Source of the DNA: Acidimicrobiia bacterium
Lineage (GTDB): Bacteria; Actinomycetota; Acidimicrobiia; Spongiisociales; UBA5794
Length of the DNA stretch: 64,000 nt
Assembly (NCBI GenBank): GCA_026985095.1
Contig: JALSQW010000018.1
Coordinates: forward strand, 87,989-151,988
Direction of reading: 5' to 3'
The translations under genes were made by a program, and so were the position numbers. Below are positions 1-7,729 of this stretch, piece after piece. Positions within the stretch are counted from its first letter, which is position 1. Every line of letters starts with the position of its first letter. The notes under the pieces were generated by a model. The model was not told the origin of the DNA. It searched no databases and saw only the letters and a list, made by a program, of their open reading frames with translations.

Positions 1-43
1 CCCTCGTCACGACAGGCTCCTAAGCTCGACCCGGGAGGCACAT

Positions 44-1216
44 GTGGACTATCGAGCGCTCGTCGATGCACTACGGACCCGAGTGGTCGAGATCGACCCG
101 ACGGCGGTGGCCGCCGACCCGCCCGACGTCCTGATCGACATCCGTGAGCCCGAAGAACGGGCCACCGGGCGGATCCCCGGTGCGCTGGAGATCCCCCGAG
201 GCACCCTCGAGATGACGATCGAGACGGCCGTTCCCGACCGCTCGAGCCGCATCGTGTTGTACTGCAGCGGGGGTCATCGTTCGATCCTCGCCGCGCGGAC
301 CCTCGGAGAGCTCGGATACGAGCACGTCGCATCCCTCGCCGGAGGGTACGACGCATGGAAGGCGGCGGGCCTGCCATCGGACGGCGGAGGTGGTCTCAGT
401 ATCGATCAGCGCATCCGCTACGACCGGCACCTGCGCGTCCCCGAGATCGGCGAGAAGGGTCAGCTCCTCCTGCTCGAGTCCAGCGTGCTCGTCGTCGGTG
501 CCGGCGGCCTCGGTTCTCCGGCCGCCATGTACCTGGCAGCGGCCGGTGTGGGCCGGATCGGGCTCGTGGACGACGACACGGTCGACCTGTCGAACCTCCA
601 GCGCCAGATCCTCCACGATACGACCACGATCGGACGACGGAAGGTGGATTCGGGTGGGGCGACACTGCGCCGTCTCAACCCCGACGTCGAGGTCGTCACC
701 CATCCGGTCCGCCTCGGCGCCGACAACGTACTCGACCTCCTCGACGGCTACGACGTCGTGGTCGACGCGGCGGACAACTTCCCGACCCGGTACCTGCTCA
801 ACGACGCGGCCCTGAAGGCCGGCGTCCCGGTCGTCCACGGTTCGGTCTATCGGCTCGAGGGCCAGGTGACGGTCTTCGATGCGACCGAAGGGCCGTGCTA
901 CCGGTGCCTGTACCCCCTCCCGCCGCCGCCCGAGCTCGCGCCGTCGTGCGCCGAGGCGGGCGTGATCGGGTCACTGCCTGGGGTGATCGGGTCGATCCAG
1001 GCCGTGGAAGCCGTCAAGCTGCTCGTCGGCATCGGCGATCCGCTGCGTGGACGGCTCCTCCTGTACGATGCCGCCGAGCAGCGGTTCACCGAGCTGAGCA
1101 CCCGCCGCGATCCCCATTGTCGGGCGTGCGGCATCGACCGATCCGACATCGTGCTGGTCGACTACGACCCGAGCTGCGCTCCACGCCGGCCCGGCGACGA
1201 CCGCCTGCTCAGATGA
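44..1216 (+). CDS. Rhodanese-ThiF/MoeB-type E1-like adenylyltransferase
   Basis: Predicted to adenylate the C-terminus of a ubiquitin-like sulfur carrier (MoaD or ThiS type), with a rhodanese domain that can supply persulfide sulfur. The 390-residue protein has an N-terminal rhodanese domain (about 1-112) whose loop CSGGHRS puts the catalytic cysteine at 74. The E1 domain (about 120-390) has the ATP loop GAGGLGSP at 152-159, NLQRQ at 184-188, a candidate catalytic cysteine at 302, and zinc-type pairs C285/C288 and C359/C362. The GTG start at 44 is preceded by GGGAGG at 33-38; the nearby ATG at 42 is out of frame. The rhodanese lies N-terminal, the reverse of the better-known MoeZ order. The choice between molybdopterin, thiamine or another sulfur pathway is not resolved, because no partner gene is adjacent. 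It overlaps the convergent CAP gene by 8 bp. Confidence 0.9.
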   Translation: MDYRALVDALRTRVVEIDPTAVAADPPDVLIDIREPEERATGRIPGALEIPRGTLEMTIETAVPDRSSRIVLYCSGGHRSILAARTLGELGYEHVASLAGGYDAWKAAGLPSDGGGGLSIDQRIRYDRHLRVPEIGEKGQLLLLESSVLVVGAGGLGSPAAMYLAAAGVGRIGLVDDDTVDLSNLQRQILHDTTTIGRRKVDSGGATLRRLNPDVEVVTHPVRLGADNVLDLLDGYDVVVDAADNFPTRYLLNDAALKAGVPVVHGSVYRLEGQVTVFDATEGPCYRCLYPLPPPPELAPSCAEAGVIGSLPGVIGSIQAVEAVKLLVGIGDPLRGRLLLYDAAEQRFTELSTRRDPHCRACGIDRSDIVLVDYDPSCAPRRPGDDRLLR

Positions 1217-1847
1217 CGTGAACGCCGAGGGGGAGGGCGGCCGCTTCGATCGGCCGATGCCTCGGCACCGGTGCCCGCCGGAGGGCGGTCTGGGTGGATG
1301 GAGCCGTGGCGGCGGCGACCTCGTTGGCGACCGGCTCCGCGCTCGGGGTCCCGACGACGGGCTCGGGGACCGTGGTCGTGGTCGTGGTCGTGGTGGTCCC
1401 GCCGCCGTCGAGGAGATCGTCTGCGCCCTTCATGAACACGACGGTCACCCACATGCGGTCGGCGGATTCGACGGCGACGCCGACCCCGACGTAGTTGAAG
1501 TCGCCCAGGATGTTGCCCCGGTGGGTCGCCGAGGCCATGAAGGCGGCGTGGATGGCATCGACCGAGGCCCCCGAGCCGATGTTCTCGCCGAGGGCGATCC
1601 AGCCGGAGGTGACCGACCCGAGGGCCGGGTTGTGGAAGAGGTTGCCGTCGGCCATCATCCGTTGCGACTGAGCCCTGGCGTCATCGACGAGATCCCCGTA
1701 GACCCGCAGTGGCGCGAGACCGCGAGCGGTCCGCTCGGCGTTCATCTTGGCGACGAAGCTCCCCTCGCTGCCGGCGATGGCGGGAGCGATCTGGAGCAAG
1801 GCGCCCACCATGGCGAGGACGCCCACGACGACGAATCTCCTCCGCAC
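1209..1847 (-). CDS. Secreted CAP/SCP-domain protein (YkwD-like) with Thr-rich tail
   Basis: A 212-residue exported protein. An N-terminal signal peptide (about 1-25, ending near APAIAGS) is followed by a CAP domain (about 28-145) with the family hallmarks HNPALG, LGENIG and THRGNILG. A nine-threonine tract then leads into an Ala/Pro-rich tail of about 60 residues with no recognisable fold. Bacterial CAP proteins are common and mostly of unknown biochemical role, so no substrate is proposed. The GTG start follows GAGGAGGG. It is last in the minus-strand run after pepA, but a 38-nt imperfect inverted repeat lies in its leader, so it may be separately controlled. Confidence 0.85.
   Translation of the reverse strand: MRRRFVVVGVLAMVGALLQIAPAIAGSEGSFVAKMNAERTARGLAPLRVYGDLVDDARAQSQRMMADGNLFHNPALGSVTSGWIALGENIGSGASVDAIHAAFMASATHRGNILGDFNYVGVGVAVESADRMWVTVVFMKGADDLLDGGGTTTTTTTTTVPEPVVGTPSAEPVANEVAAATAPSTQTALRRAPVPRHRPIEAAALPLGVHVI
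1371..1397. repeat. CGTGGT microsatellite encoding the Thr tract
   Basis: Four exact copies of CGTGGT followed by GGT. On the minus strand these read as alternating ACC and ACG threonine codons in the CAP protein linker. The tract is a candidate for length variation by slippage. Confidence 0.8.
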
Positions 1848-1857
1848 CAGCCCTCCT

Positions 1858-1895
1858 CGATACGCAAGGTGGTCGAATTACCACTGTGCGTATCG
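1858..1895. promoter_or_regulatory. Inverted repeat between pepA and the CAP gene
   Basis: Arms CGATACGC (1858-1865) and GCGTATCG (1888-1895) are perfect complements. Inside them, GTGGT and ACCAC pair around a CGAATT centre, with one 3-nt internal mismatch on each side. It lies 11 nt upstream of the CAP start and 47 nt past the pepA stop. There is no T-run on either side, so an operator or an RNA hairpin in the leader is at least as likely as a terminator. Confidence 0.5.
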
Positions 1896-1941
1896 GGCCG
1901 GTCGCTGCCCCCCTTGAGTGGTTCTCCGCCGAGTCGTCCGG

Positions 1942-3381
1942 TCAGGAAGCCAGCGAGCGAGCCAGCTCGACGATCGTACGGACCCCGAAACCGGTGCCGC
2001 CCTTGGTGATGTAGTGTTCCTCGCTCGCCGCCCGGGCCGGCCCGGCGATGTCCAGATGCACCCAGGGCCGCTCGCCCACGAACTCGTCGAGGAGCAACGC
2101 CGCGGTGATCGCCCCACCCCAACGCTCCCCCGTGTTCTTCATGTCGGCGATCGCCGAATCGATCATCTTGCGGTACTCCCGTTCCAGGGGGAGCTGCCAC
2201 ACCGACTCGCCCGCCGTCCGAGCTGCGGTCACGACCCGTTCGATCGCGTCGTCGTCGTTCCCGAGCACCCCCGCGATCTTCGGGCCCAGCGCCACCTTGC
2301 ACGCACCCGTCAGCGTGGCCACGTCCACGATCAGATCCGGTTCCGTCTCGGCCACGTAGGCCAGTCCATCTGCGAGCACCAACCGGCCCTCCGCATCGGT
2401 GTTGAGGACCTCGATCGTCTTGCCGTTGTACGCCGTCAGGACGTCACCGGGGCGGATCGCCCCGCCGCCGGGCATGTTCTCGGTGATCGGGGTGACCGCC
2501 ACCACGCGCACCGGCAGCCCCAGAGATGCGATCACCTTCACCGCCCCGAAGACCGCCGCCGCACCAGCCATATCGGTCTTCATCTCCTCCATCGACTTGG
2601 CCGGCTTGAGCGACAAGCCCCCCGAGTCGAAGACGATGCCCTTGCCGACCAGCCCCAACGACGCGGTGGCGCCGTCGGGTTCGTACCGCATCACCACCAT
2701 CCGGGGAGCGCGCGCCGAACCGGCGGCGACCGCCAAGAGACCGCCGAACCCCATCTCGACGCATGCCGCCTCGTCGTAGACGTCGACCTGCACCGATCCC
2801 GACAACCCACGAGCGATCTCGGCGAGGGCCTCCGGCGGCTTGGCGACCGCCGGTTCGTTCACCAGATCCCTGGCCAGCGCGACCCCCTCGGCGATCATCC
2901 GGCCCGCGGCGATCTCGTCGTCGACGGCGCCCGCGTCGAGGAGCACCAATCGCTCGTTGCGGCGAGGCTTGGGATCGGAGCGGTAGCGATCGAACGAATA
3001 GGAACCGAGCAGGTATCCCACCGCGACGGCCTCCACGGCGCCGTCGATGTCGATCCGGTGCAGCGTCGTGGCGACGGTCCTCGAGCGACCCGACCTGGAG
3101 GCGGCCGTGCCCGCCGCTCGCCGCAACGCCTCGGCGTCGACCTCGTCACCGAGACCGAGGAACATCACGTCGCCGTACGGGAGCTCGTCCGCGACGGGCA
3201 GGACCGCCACCTGACCGCGCTTGCCCTCGAAGTCGACGGCCTCCAGGAAGGTCTCCACCCTGCCGTCGAGGGCATCCCGGACCTCCCCGGCGCCCGGACC
3301 CCAGGTGAGGTCCGACAGCACCGGCACGACCAGCCGGTCGCCCCGCTCTTCGCCGATGCCTCCGCCGATCGCGATCTCCAT
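1942..3381 (-). CDS. pepA: Leucyl aminopeptidase (M17, cytosolic)
   Basis: A two-metal aminopeptidase that removes N-terminal residues from peptides in the cytoplasm. The 479-residue protein carries the whole M17 site: K247, D252 and K259 in GKGIVFDSGGLSLKP, D270 in KTDMAGAA, and the signature NTDAEGRL at 327-334 (D329, E331, R333). The N-terminal 150 residues match the divergent macrodomain-like region of the family. I start at ATG 3381 because GGAGG lies 7 nt upstream; a longer reading frame to 3417 would run into the preceding gene. That gene's stop is 2 nt upstream of this ATG, so translation is probably coupled. Confidence 0.93.
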   Translation of the reverse strand: MEIAIGGGIGEERGDRLVVPVLSDLTWGPGAGEVRDALDGRVETFLEAVDFEGKRGQVAVLPVADELPYGDVMFLGLGDEVDAEALRRAAGTAASRSGRSRTVATTLHRIDIDGAVEAVAVGYLLGSYSFDRYRSDPKPRRNERLVLLDAGAVDDEIAAGRMIAEGVALARDLVNEPAVAKPPEALAEIARGLSGSVQVDVYDEAACVEMGFGGLLAVAAGSARAPRMVVMRYEPDGATASLGLVGKGIVFDSGGLSLKPAKSMEEMKTDMAGAAAVFGAVKVIASLGLPVRVVAVTPITENMPGGGAIRPGDVLTAYNGKTIEVLNTDAEGRLVLADGLAYVAETEPDLIVDVATLTGACKVALGPKIAGVLGNDDDAIERVVTAARTAGESVWQLPLEREYRKMIDSAIADMKNTGERWGGAITAALLLDEFVGERPWVHLDIAGPARAASEEHYITKGGTGFGVRTIVELARSLAS

Positions 3382-3383
3382 CG

Positions 3384-3938
3384 TCACTCCTCCGGGTCCT
3401 CTCTCGTCGGTGTCCACGTCCGTTCGGTGCTGCGAGCCAGCATGAACAGGTAGTCGGCCAACCGGTTGAGGTACGGCACCACCCGGCTGTCGGCGATCTC
3501 CGCCTCCCGCTCATGGGTGACCGCGCGGCGTTCGGCCCGCCGCACGACCGTGCGCGCCACGTCGAGCGCGGCACCCACCGGGTCGCCCCCCGGAACGACG
3601 AACTCGGTCGGAGCGCCGACGCGTTCGACGAGCGCGTCGATCCGCGCCTCGAGCTCGGCGACCATGGCGTCGTCGACCCGGCTCACACCGGGCTCGAGCC
3701 TGTGGTGGTTCTCGGGTGCCGTGGCCAACTCAGCGGCGGCGACGAACAACCCCCGTTGGACCTCGAGGATCGCCTCGGCGACCGCGTCGTCGGCCGCGGC
3801 CCGGGCGACGGCGAGCGCCGACACGGCCTCGTCGACGGTGCCGTACGCCTCGGGTCCCGAAGCGTCCTTGGGGACCCGCCCGCCATAGAACAACCCGGTC
3901 TCGCCCCGGTCTCCTCGTCTGGTGTAGATCTTCGCCAT
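3384..3938 (-). CDS. pduO: Cob(I)alamin adenosyltransferase, PduO type
   Basis: Transfers the adenosyl group of ATP to cob(I)alamin to make coenzyme B12. The 184-residue protein begins with the PduO nucleotide motif (TRRGDRGETGLF, residues 6-17) and has the later family motifs RTVVRRAERR and YLNRLADYLFMLAR near the C-terminus. The length is typical. The reading frame is open well upstream, but the family motif right after ATG 3938 fixes the start. It sits 11 nt after an unknown membrane gene and 2 nt before pepA. No B12-dependent enzyme is in the window, so its client is elsewhere. Confidence 0.92.
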   Translation of the reverse strand: MAKIYTRRGDRGETGLFYGGRVPKDASGPEAYGTVDEAVSALAVARAAADDAVAEAILEVQRGLFVAAAELATAPENHHRLEPGVSRVDDAMVAELEARIDALVERVGAPTEFVVPGGDPVGAALDVARTVVRRAERRAVTHEREAEIADSRVVPYLNRLADYLFMLARSTERTWTPTREDPEE

Positions 3939-3949
3939 GGCACGGAAGG

Positions 3950-4627
3950 CTAGGCGAACGCGCCTGCGGCGAGGGCACGACCGAGGGCGACGACACCGAA
4001 CGTCGTCAGGACCGCGAGGTAGGACAGGCCCGTGGCGGCCATGACGCCCGAATACCGGGGCTCCGACAACGAGAACCAGACACCGACCAGCAGCAGCGCC
4101 GTGAAGGCGGCCAGCACCAGGTAGGTCACGGTGAAGACACCTTCCGCCCCCGACAAAGCCAGCGTGTTCGATCCGACCACGAAGGCGACCTCGCCCGCGA
4201 GCCCGATACCGCCGATCACATCGAGGACCTTCAACGATCGCCGCGGCAGCCGCGGGTCCACGAGGAACCAATGCCCGAGGAGCATCTCGGTGGTCACCCC
4301 GCCGAACAGCACGGCGCCGGTCGCCACACCGAGCCACGGCGAGTCGACGGACGCCACGATCCCGAACCCGGCCGCGGCCAGGCCGAACCCCACCGCGGCC
4401 ACTCCCGGCCGTCGGGCGACGACGGATGCGCCCAGTGCGAGAACCACCCCGGCCCACGCCACCGCCTGGCCCGACACGAAAGCGGCGATGCCACCGAAGA
4501 GGACCACGCTGGCACCGGTCACCCACAGGAAGCCGGGACCGACGATCCGCCAACGAGCCACGAGGGCAGCGCCGGCCGCGATCCCCGCCGCGAACAGGGC
4601 GAGCACGAGGGTCGGAGTGAGGTTCAT
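3950..4627 (-). CDS. Polytopic membrane protein, function unknown
   Basis: I do not recognise this 225-residue protein. It is almost entirely hydrophobic, with roughly seven or eight predicted membrane spans separated by short loops. A few charged loops occur (VARWR near the N-terminus, DPRLPRRSLK in the middle). There are no cysteine pairs, nucleotide motifs or transporter signatures. ATG 4627 lies 10 nt after the transketolase stop and the gene ends 11 nt before the cobalamin adenosyltransferase, so it is cotranscribed. The context does not predict a role. Confidence 0.75.
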   Translation of the reverse strand: MNLTPTLVLALFAAGIAAGAALVARWRIVGPGFLWVTGASVVLFGGIAAFVSGQAVAWAGVVLALGASVVARRPGVAAVGFGLAAAGFGIVASVDSPWLGVATGAVLFGGVTTEMLLGHWFLVDPRLPRRSLKVLDVIGGIGLAGEVAFVVGSNTLALSGAEGVFTVTYLVLAAFTALLLVGVWFSLSEPRYSGVMAATGLSYLAVLTTFGVVALGRALAAGAFA

Positions 4628-4637
4628 CGGCGGGCCG

Positions 4638-6602
4638 CTAGCCCAAGGCCTCGAGCCAACGCCCGATCCGCTCGGCGACGGCGGCCGGCGTGAAACCGAA
4701 GTGCTCGGCGATGTCCGTCCACGGCGCCGAGGCTCCGAACCGGTCGATCCCGATGTGCAGGGCCTGAGGCCCTCCGAATCGCTCCCAGCCGATGGTCGTT
4801 CCCGCCTCGATCGTGACCATCGGGAGGCCGTCACCGAGCGTCGACCGACGGTACTGCGCGTCCTGACGGAAGAACACCTCCCAGCACGGCAGGCTCACGA
4901 CCCGCACCGACACGCCGCGAGCCTCGAGCTCCGCCGCGGCGGCCTCGGCCACCCAGACCTCCGAGCCAGTCGCCACGGCGACGACATCGGTCCCCTCTCG
5001 CCGGATGTAACCGCCGCGGCGAACCGCCTCCGGGTCGGGAGCGACTTCGGGAACGGGCAGGCCTTGGCGGGTCAGGACGATCCCCGTCGGCCCGTCGCTC
5101 CGGCCCACGGCCCACTCCCAGGCCACCGCCGTCTCGGTCGGATCGGCGGGTCGGACGACCCACAGGTTCGGGATGGCGCGAAGCGACATGAGCTGTTCGA
5201 TCGGCTGGTGGGTGGGCCCGTCCTCGCCGAGGAACACCGAATCGTGGGTCCACACGAAGATGGAGGGTGCCTCCATCAGCGCCGCCAGACGCACCGACGG
5301 CCGCATGTAGTCGGAGAACACCAGGAACGTCGCGCCGTAGCCGCGTTGGCCTCCGTGGATCGAGATCCCGTTCACCGCCGCAGCCATGGCGTGCTCGCGG
5401 ATACCGAAATGCAGGTTACGGCCCAACCGGTCGTCGGCGGAGAACGACGCCGACGCCTCGATGAGGGTGTTGGTCGACGGCGCGAGATCGGCGGATCCCC
5501 CGACGAGATCGGGGCGTTCGGCGGCGAGGCGCTGGATGACCGCCCCGCTGAGCTTCCGGGTCGCCACCGACGTACCCGCTGCCGCCGGCGGCGCCGGAAG
5601 ACGAACGGGAGCCGGACGCATGTGAGCTTCCCACCGCCGCGCCAGCTCCGGGTCCTCGAGGAACGCCGCGTCGCGGCGGCTCTCCCAGGCTGACCGGGCC
5701 GCCCGCCCACGATCCATGGCTCGGTCGAAGAACTCGTACACCGCCGCCGGGACCTCGAAGGGCGGCAGCTCCCAGCCCATGATCTCCTTCGTCCGCCGGA
5801 TCTCCTCCTCGCCCAGCGGCGCGCCGTGGGCCTCCGGCGTGTCCTGCTTGGTGGGCGCACCGAAACCGATGTGGGTGTAGCACACCACCAGCGACGGCTT
5901 GGAACGTTCGGCCACCGCCTCCTCGATGGCCTCGGCGACCGCCGAACGATCGTGGCCGTCGACGGCGAGCGTGTGCCACCCGTAGGCATCGAATCGGGCC
6001 GCCACGTCCTCGCTGAAGGTCAGGTCGGTATGGCCCTCGATGGAGATGTGGTTGTCGTCGTACAGGTACACGAGCTTCCCCAACTCGAGATGCCCTGCCA
6101 GTGACGCCGCCTCCGAAGCGACGCCTTCCATGAGATCGCCGTCGGAGACGAAGGCGAACGTTCGATGATCCACGAGCCGTTCACCGAAGGTCGCCCGGAG
6201 GCGTTCCTCGGCGATCGCCATCCCCACCCCGGTGGCGAACCCCTGCCCCAGGGGACCGGTGGTCATCTCGATCCCCCGAGCCGGATCCCGCTCGGGATGA
6301 CCCGGCGTCACCGAACCCCATTGACGGAACGCCCTGATGTCGTCCATCGTGACCTCGAACCCCGATAGGTGGAGCAACGAGTACAGGAGCATCGAGCCAT
6401 GTCCGTTGGAGACGATGAACCGATCGCGATCGGGCCAGGTCGGGTCGGCGGGATCGACCTCGAGGAAGCGGGACCACAGGACCACCGCCAGGTCGGCCAT
6501 CCCCATGGGCATACCCGGATGGCCGGAGTTCGCTCGTTGGACGGCATCCATCGACAGGACCCGGATCGTGTCGACGGCGAGTTGTTCGACGCTCTTGTTC
6601 AT
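4638..6602 (-). CDS. tkt: Transketolase
   Basis: A thiamine-diphosphate enzyme moving two-carbon ketol units in the pentose phosphate pathway. The 654-residue protein is full length for the family. It has the substrate histidine in NSGHPG (H28), H68 in SNGHGS, GPLGQG near 116-121 and the ThDP/Mg motif SDGDLMEG (153-160). A pyrimidine-binding domain follows ([13 protein letters not shown], about residue 400), then a C-terminal domain. ATG 6602 follows AGGAGG. It lies within the minus-strand run between the M24 peptidase and the membrane gene. Confidence 0.95.
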   Translation of the reverse strand: MNKSVEQLAVDTIRVLSMDAVQRANSGHPGMPMGMADLAVVLWSRFLEVDPADPTWPDRDRFIVSNGHGSMLLYSLLHLSGFEVTMDDIRAFRQWGSVTPGHPERDPARGIEMTTGPLGQGFATGVGMAIAEERLRATFGERLVDHRTFAFVSDGDLMEGVASEAASLAGHLELGKLVYLYDDNHISIEGHTDLTFSEDVAARFDAYGWHTLAVDGHDRSAVAEAIEEAVAERSKPSLVVCYTHIGFGAPTKQDTPEAHGAPLGEEEIRRTKEIMGWELPPFEVPAAVYEFFDRAMDRGRAARSAWESRRDAAFLEDPELARRWEAHMRPAPVRLPAPPAAAGTSVATRKLSGAVIQRLAAERPDLVGGSADLAPSTNTLIEASASFSADDRLGRNLHFGIREHAMAAAVNGISIHGGQRGYGATFLVFSDYMRPSVRLAALMEAPSIFVWTHDSVFLGEDGPTHQPIEQLMSLRAIPNLWVVRPADPTETAVAWEWAVGRSDGPTGIVLTRQGLPVPEVAPDPEAVRRGGYIRREGTDVVAVATGSEVWVAEAAAAELEARGVSVRVVSLPCWEVFFRQDAQYRRSTLGDGLPMVTIEAGTTIGWERFGGPQALHIGIDRFGASAPWTDIAEHFGFTPAAVAERIGRWLEALG

Positions 6603-6634
6603 CAGACCTCCTGGGACGGCAGGCTACCGGCTCG

Positions 6635-7729
6635 TCACTCGACGACGTACAGGACACGGTCGGAGCGGTTGAGCCGCTCGACACCGTCGGCGGTGACCAC
6701 GACGATGTCCTCGAGGCGCATCCCCCACCGGCCCGCCATGTAGATCCCCGGTTCGATCGAGAAGGTCATGCCGGGCTCCAGGGCCGTGTCGGAACCCTCC
6801 ACGATGTACGGTGCTTCATGGGTCTCGAGGCCGATCCCGTGACCGGTCCGATGGATGAACGCCTCGCCGTATCCGGCCTCGGCGATCACCGTCCGGGCGG
6901 CCCGGTCGATGGCCCCGGCCGTCGCTCCCGGGCGGACCGCGGCGATGGCGGCCTCCTGGGCCCGACGCAGGGCCGCGTAGGCGGCGGACACCTCGGAAGT
7001 CGGCTCACCGACACACAAGGTGCGGGTGGAGTCGGACCGGTACCCGGCCATGCCGCCACCGATGTCGACGACGATGGTGTCTCCTGGGGCCATCACCCGG
7101 GATCCAGGCTCGTGATGCGGCGATGCGGCGTTGGGCCCGGAGGCGACGATCGTGAAATCGACCTCCTCGTGGCCGGAGGCGAGAAGGAGGTCCGCGATGA
7201 TCCTCGCCATCTCGCGCTCGGTGGTGCCGGAGAAGCGAAGGTCACGGAGCGACGCCATGGTCGCGTCGACCGCCGCCGCGACCGCCGCGAGCGCGGCCAG
7301 CTCTTCGGGGTCCTTCCGGATCCTCAGCGACCGCATGATCGGGTCGGCCGACGTGAACTCGACGCCGGGCATCCGGCGCTGGATGGCCAGGAGGAACCGG
7401 CTCCACGTCTGGGCGCCGATGGCGACGCGGTGAGCTCCATCGAGGAGCTCGGCGACGATGTCGATCGGATCGTCCGTCTCGGACCAGGTAACGACACGGA
7501 AGGCCGGGTCGGGAACGACTCGGGGGGCCTCGAGTTCGGGAACGACCAGTGCGGCAGCCGCCTGTGGCCGGACCACGAGCATCGTGAGGCGTTCCAAGGG
7601 TACGGCGCGGTAGCCGGTCAGGTAGGGCAGATCCGCTCCCACCGACAGGCCCATCGCGTCGACGCCATCATGCTGCATCGCAGCGATCGCTCTGGCGATC
7701 CGGTCGGCGTGGCGGGTCGGGTCGTTCAC
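6635..7729 (-). CDS. Xaa-Pro aminopeptidase-like M24 metallopeptidase
   Basis: Probably cleaves peptides with proline at the second position, or a related dipeptide. The 364 residues contain an N-terminal creatinase-like domain (about 1-130) and a pita-bread catalytic domain. The five metal ligands are visible: two Asp in VVDIGGGMAGYRSDSTRT, His in HRTGHGIG, and Glu in SIEPGIY and MRLEDIV. The GTG start at 7729 overlaps the LipB-LipA stop by 4 bp (GTGA), so it is translationally coupled to lipoate synthesis, although no functional link is known. Creatinase-like specificity cannot be excluded. Confidence 0.88.
   Translation of the reverse strand: MNDPTRHADRIARAIAAMQHDGVDAMGLSVGADLPYLTGYRAVPLERLTMLVVRPQAAAALVVPELEAPRVVPDPAFRVVTWSETDDPIDIVAELLDGAHRVAIGAQTWSRFLLAIQRRMPGVEFTSADPIMRSLRIRKDPEELAALAAVAAAVDATMASLRDLRFSGTTEREMARIIADLLLASGHEEVDFTIVASGPNAASPHHEPGSRVMAPGDTIVVDIGGGMAGYRSDSTRTLCVGEPTSEVSAAYAALRRAQEAAIAAVRPGATAGAIDRAARTVIAEAGYGEAFIHRTGHGIGLETHEAPYIVEGSDTALEPGMTFSIEPGIYMAGRWGMRLEDIVVVTADGVERLNRSDRVLYVVE

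Noticed and set aside
1371-1397. CGTGGT repeats as a CRISPR or regulatory repeat
   Set aside because: No spacers; the repeat is simply alternating Thr codons in the CAP protein.
1918-3453. A 511-residue open frame on the plus strand opposite pepA
   Set aside because: Its codons are the antisense of a gene with all M17 residues; the translation is Arg/Pro/His-rich low-complexity, as expected of high-GC shadow frames.
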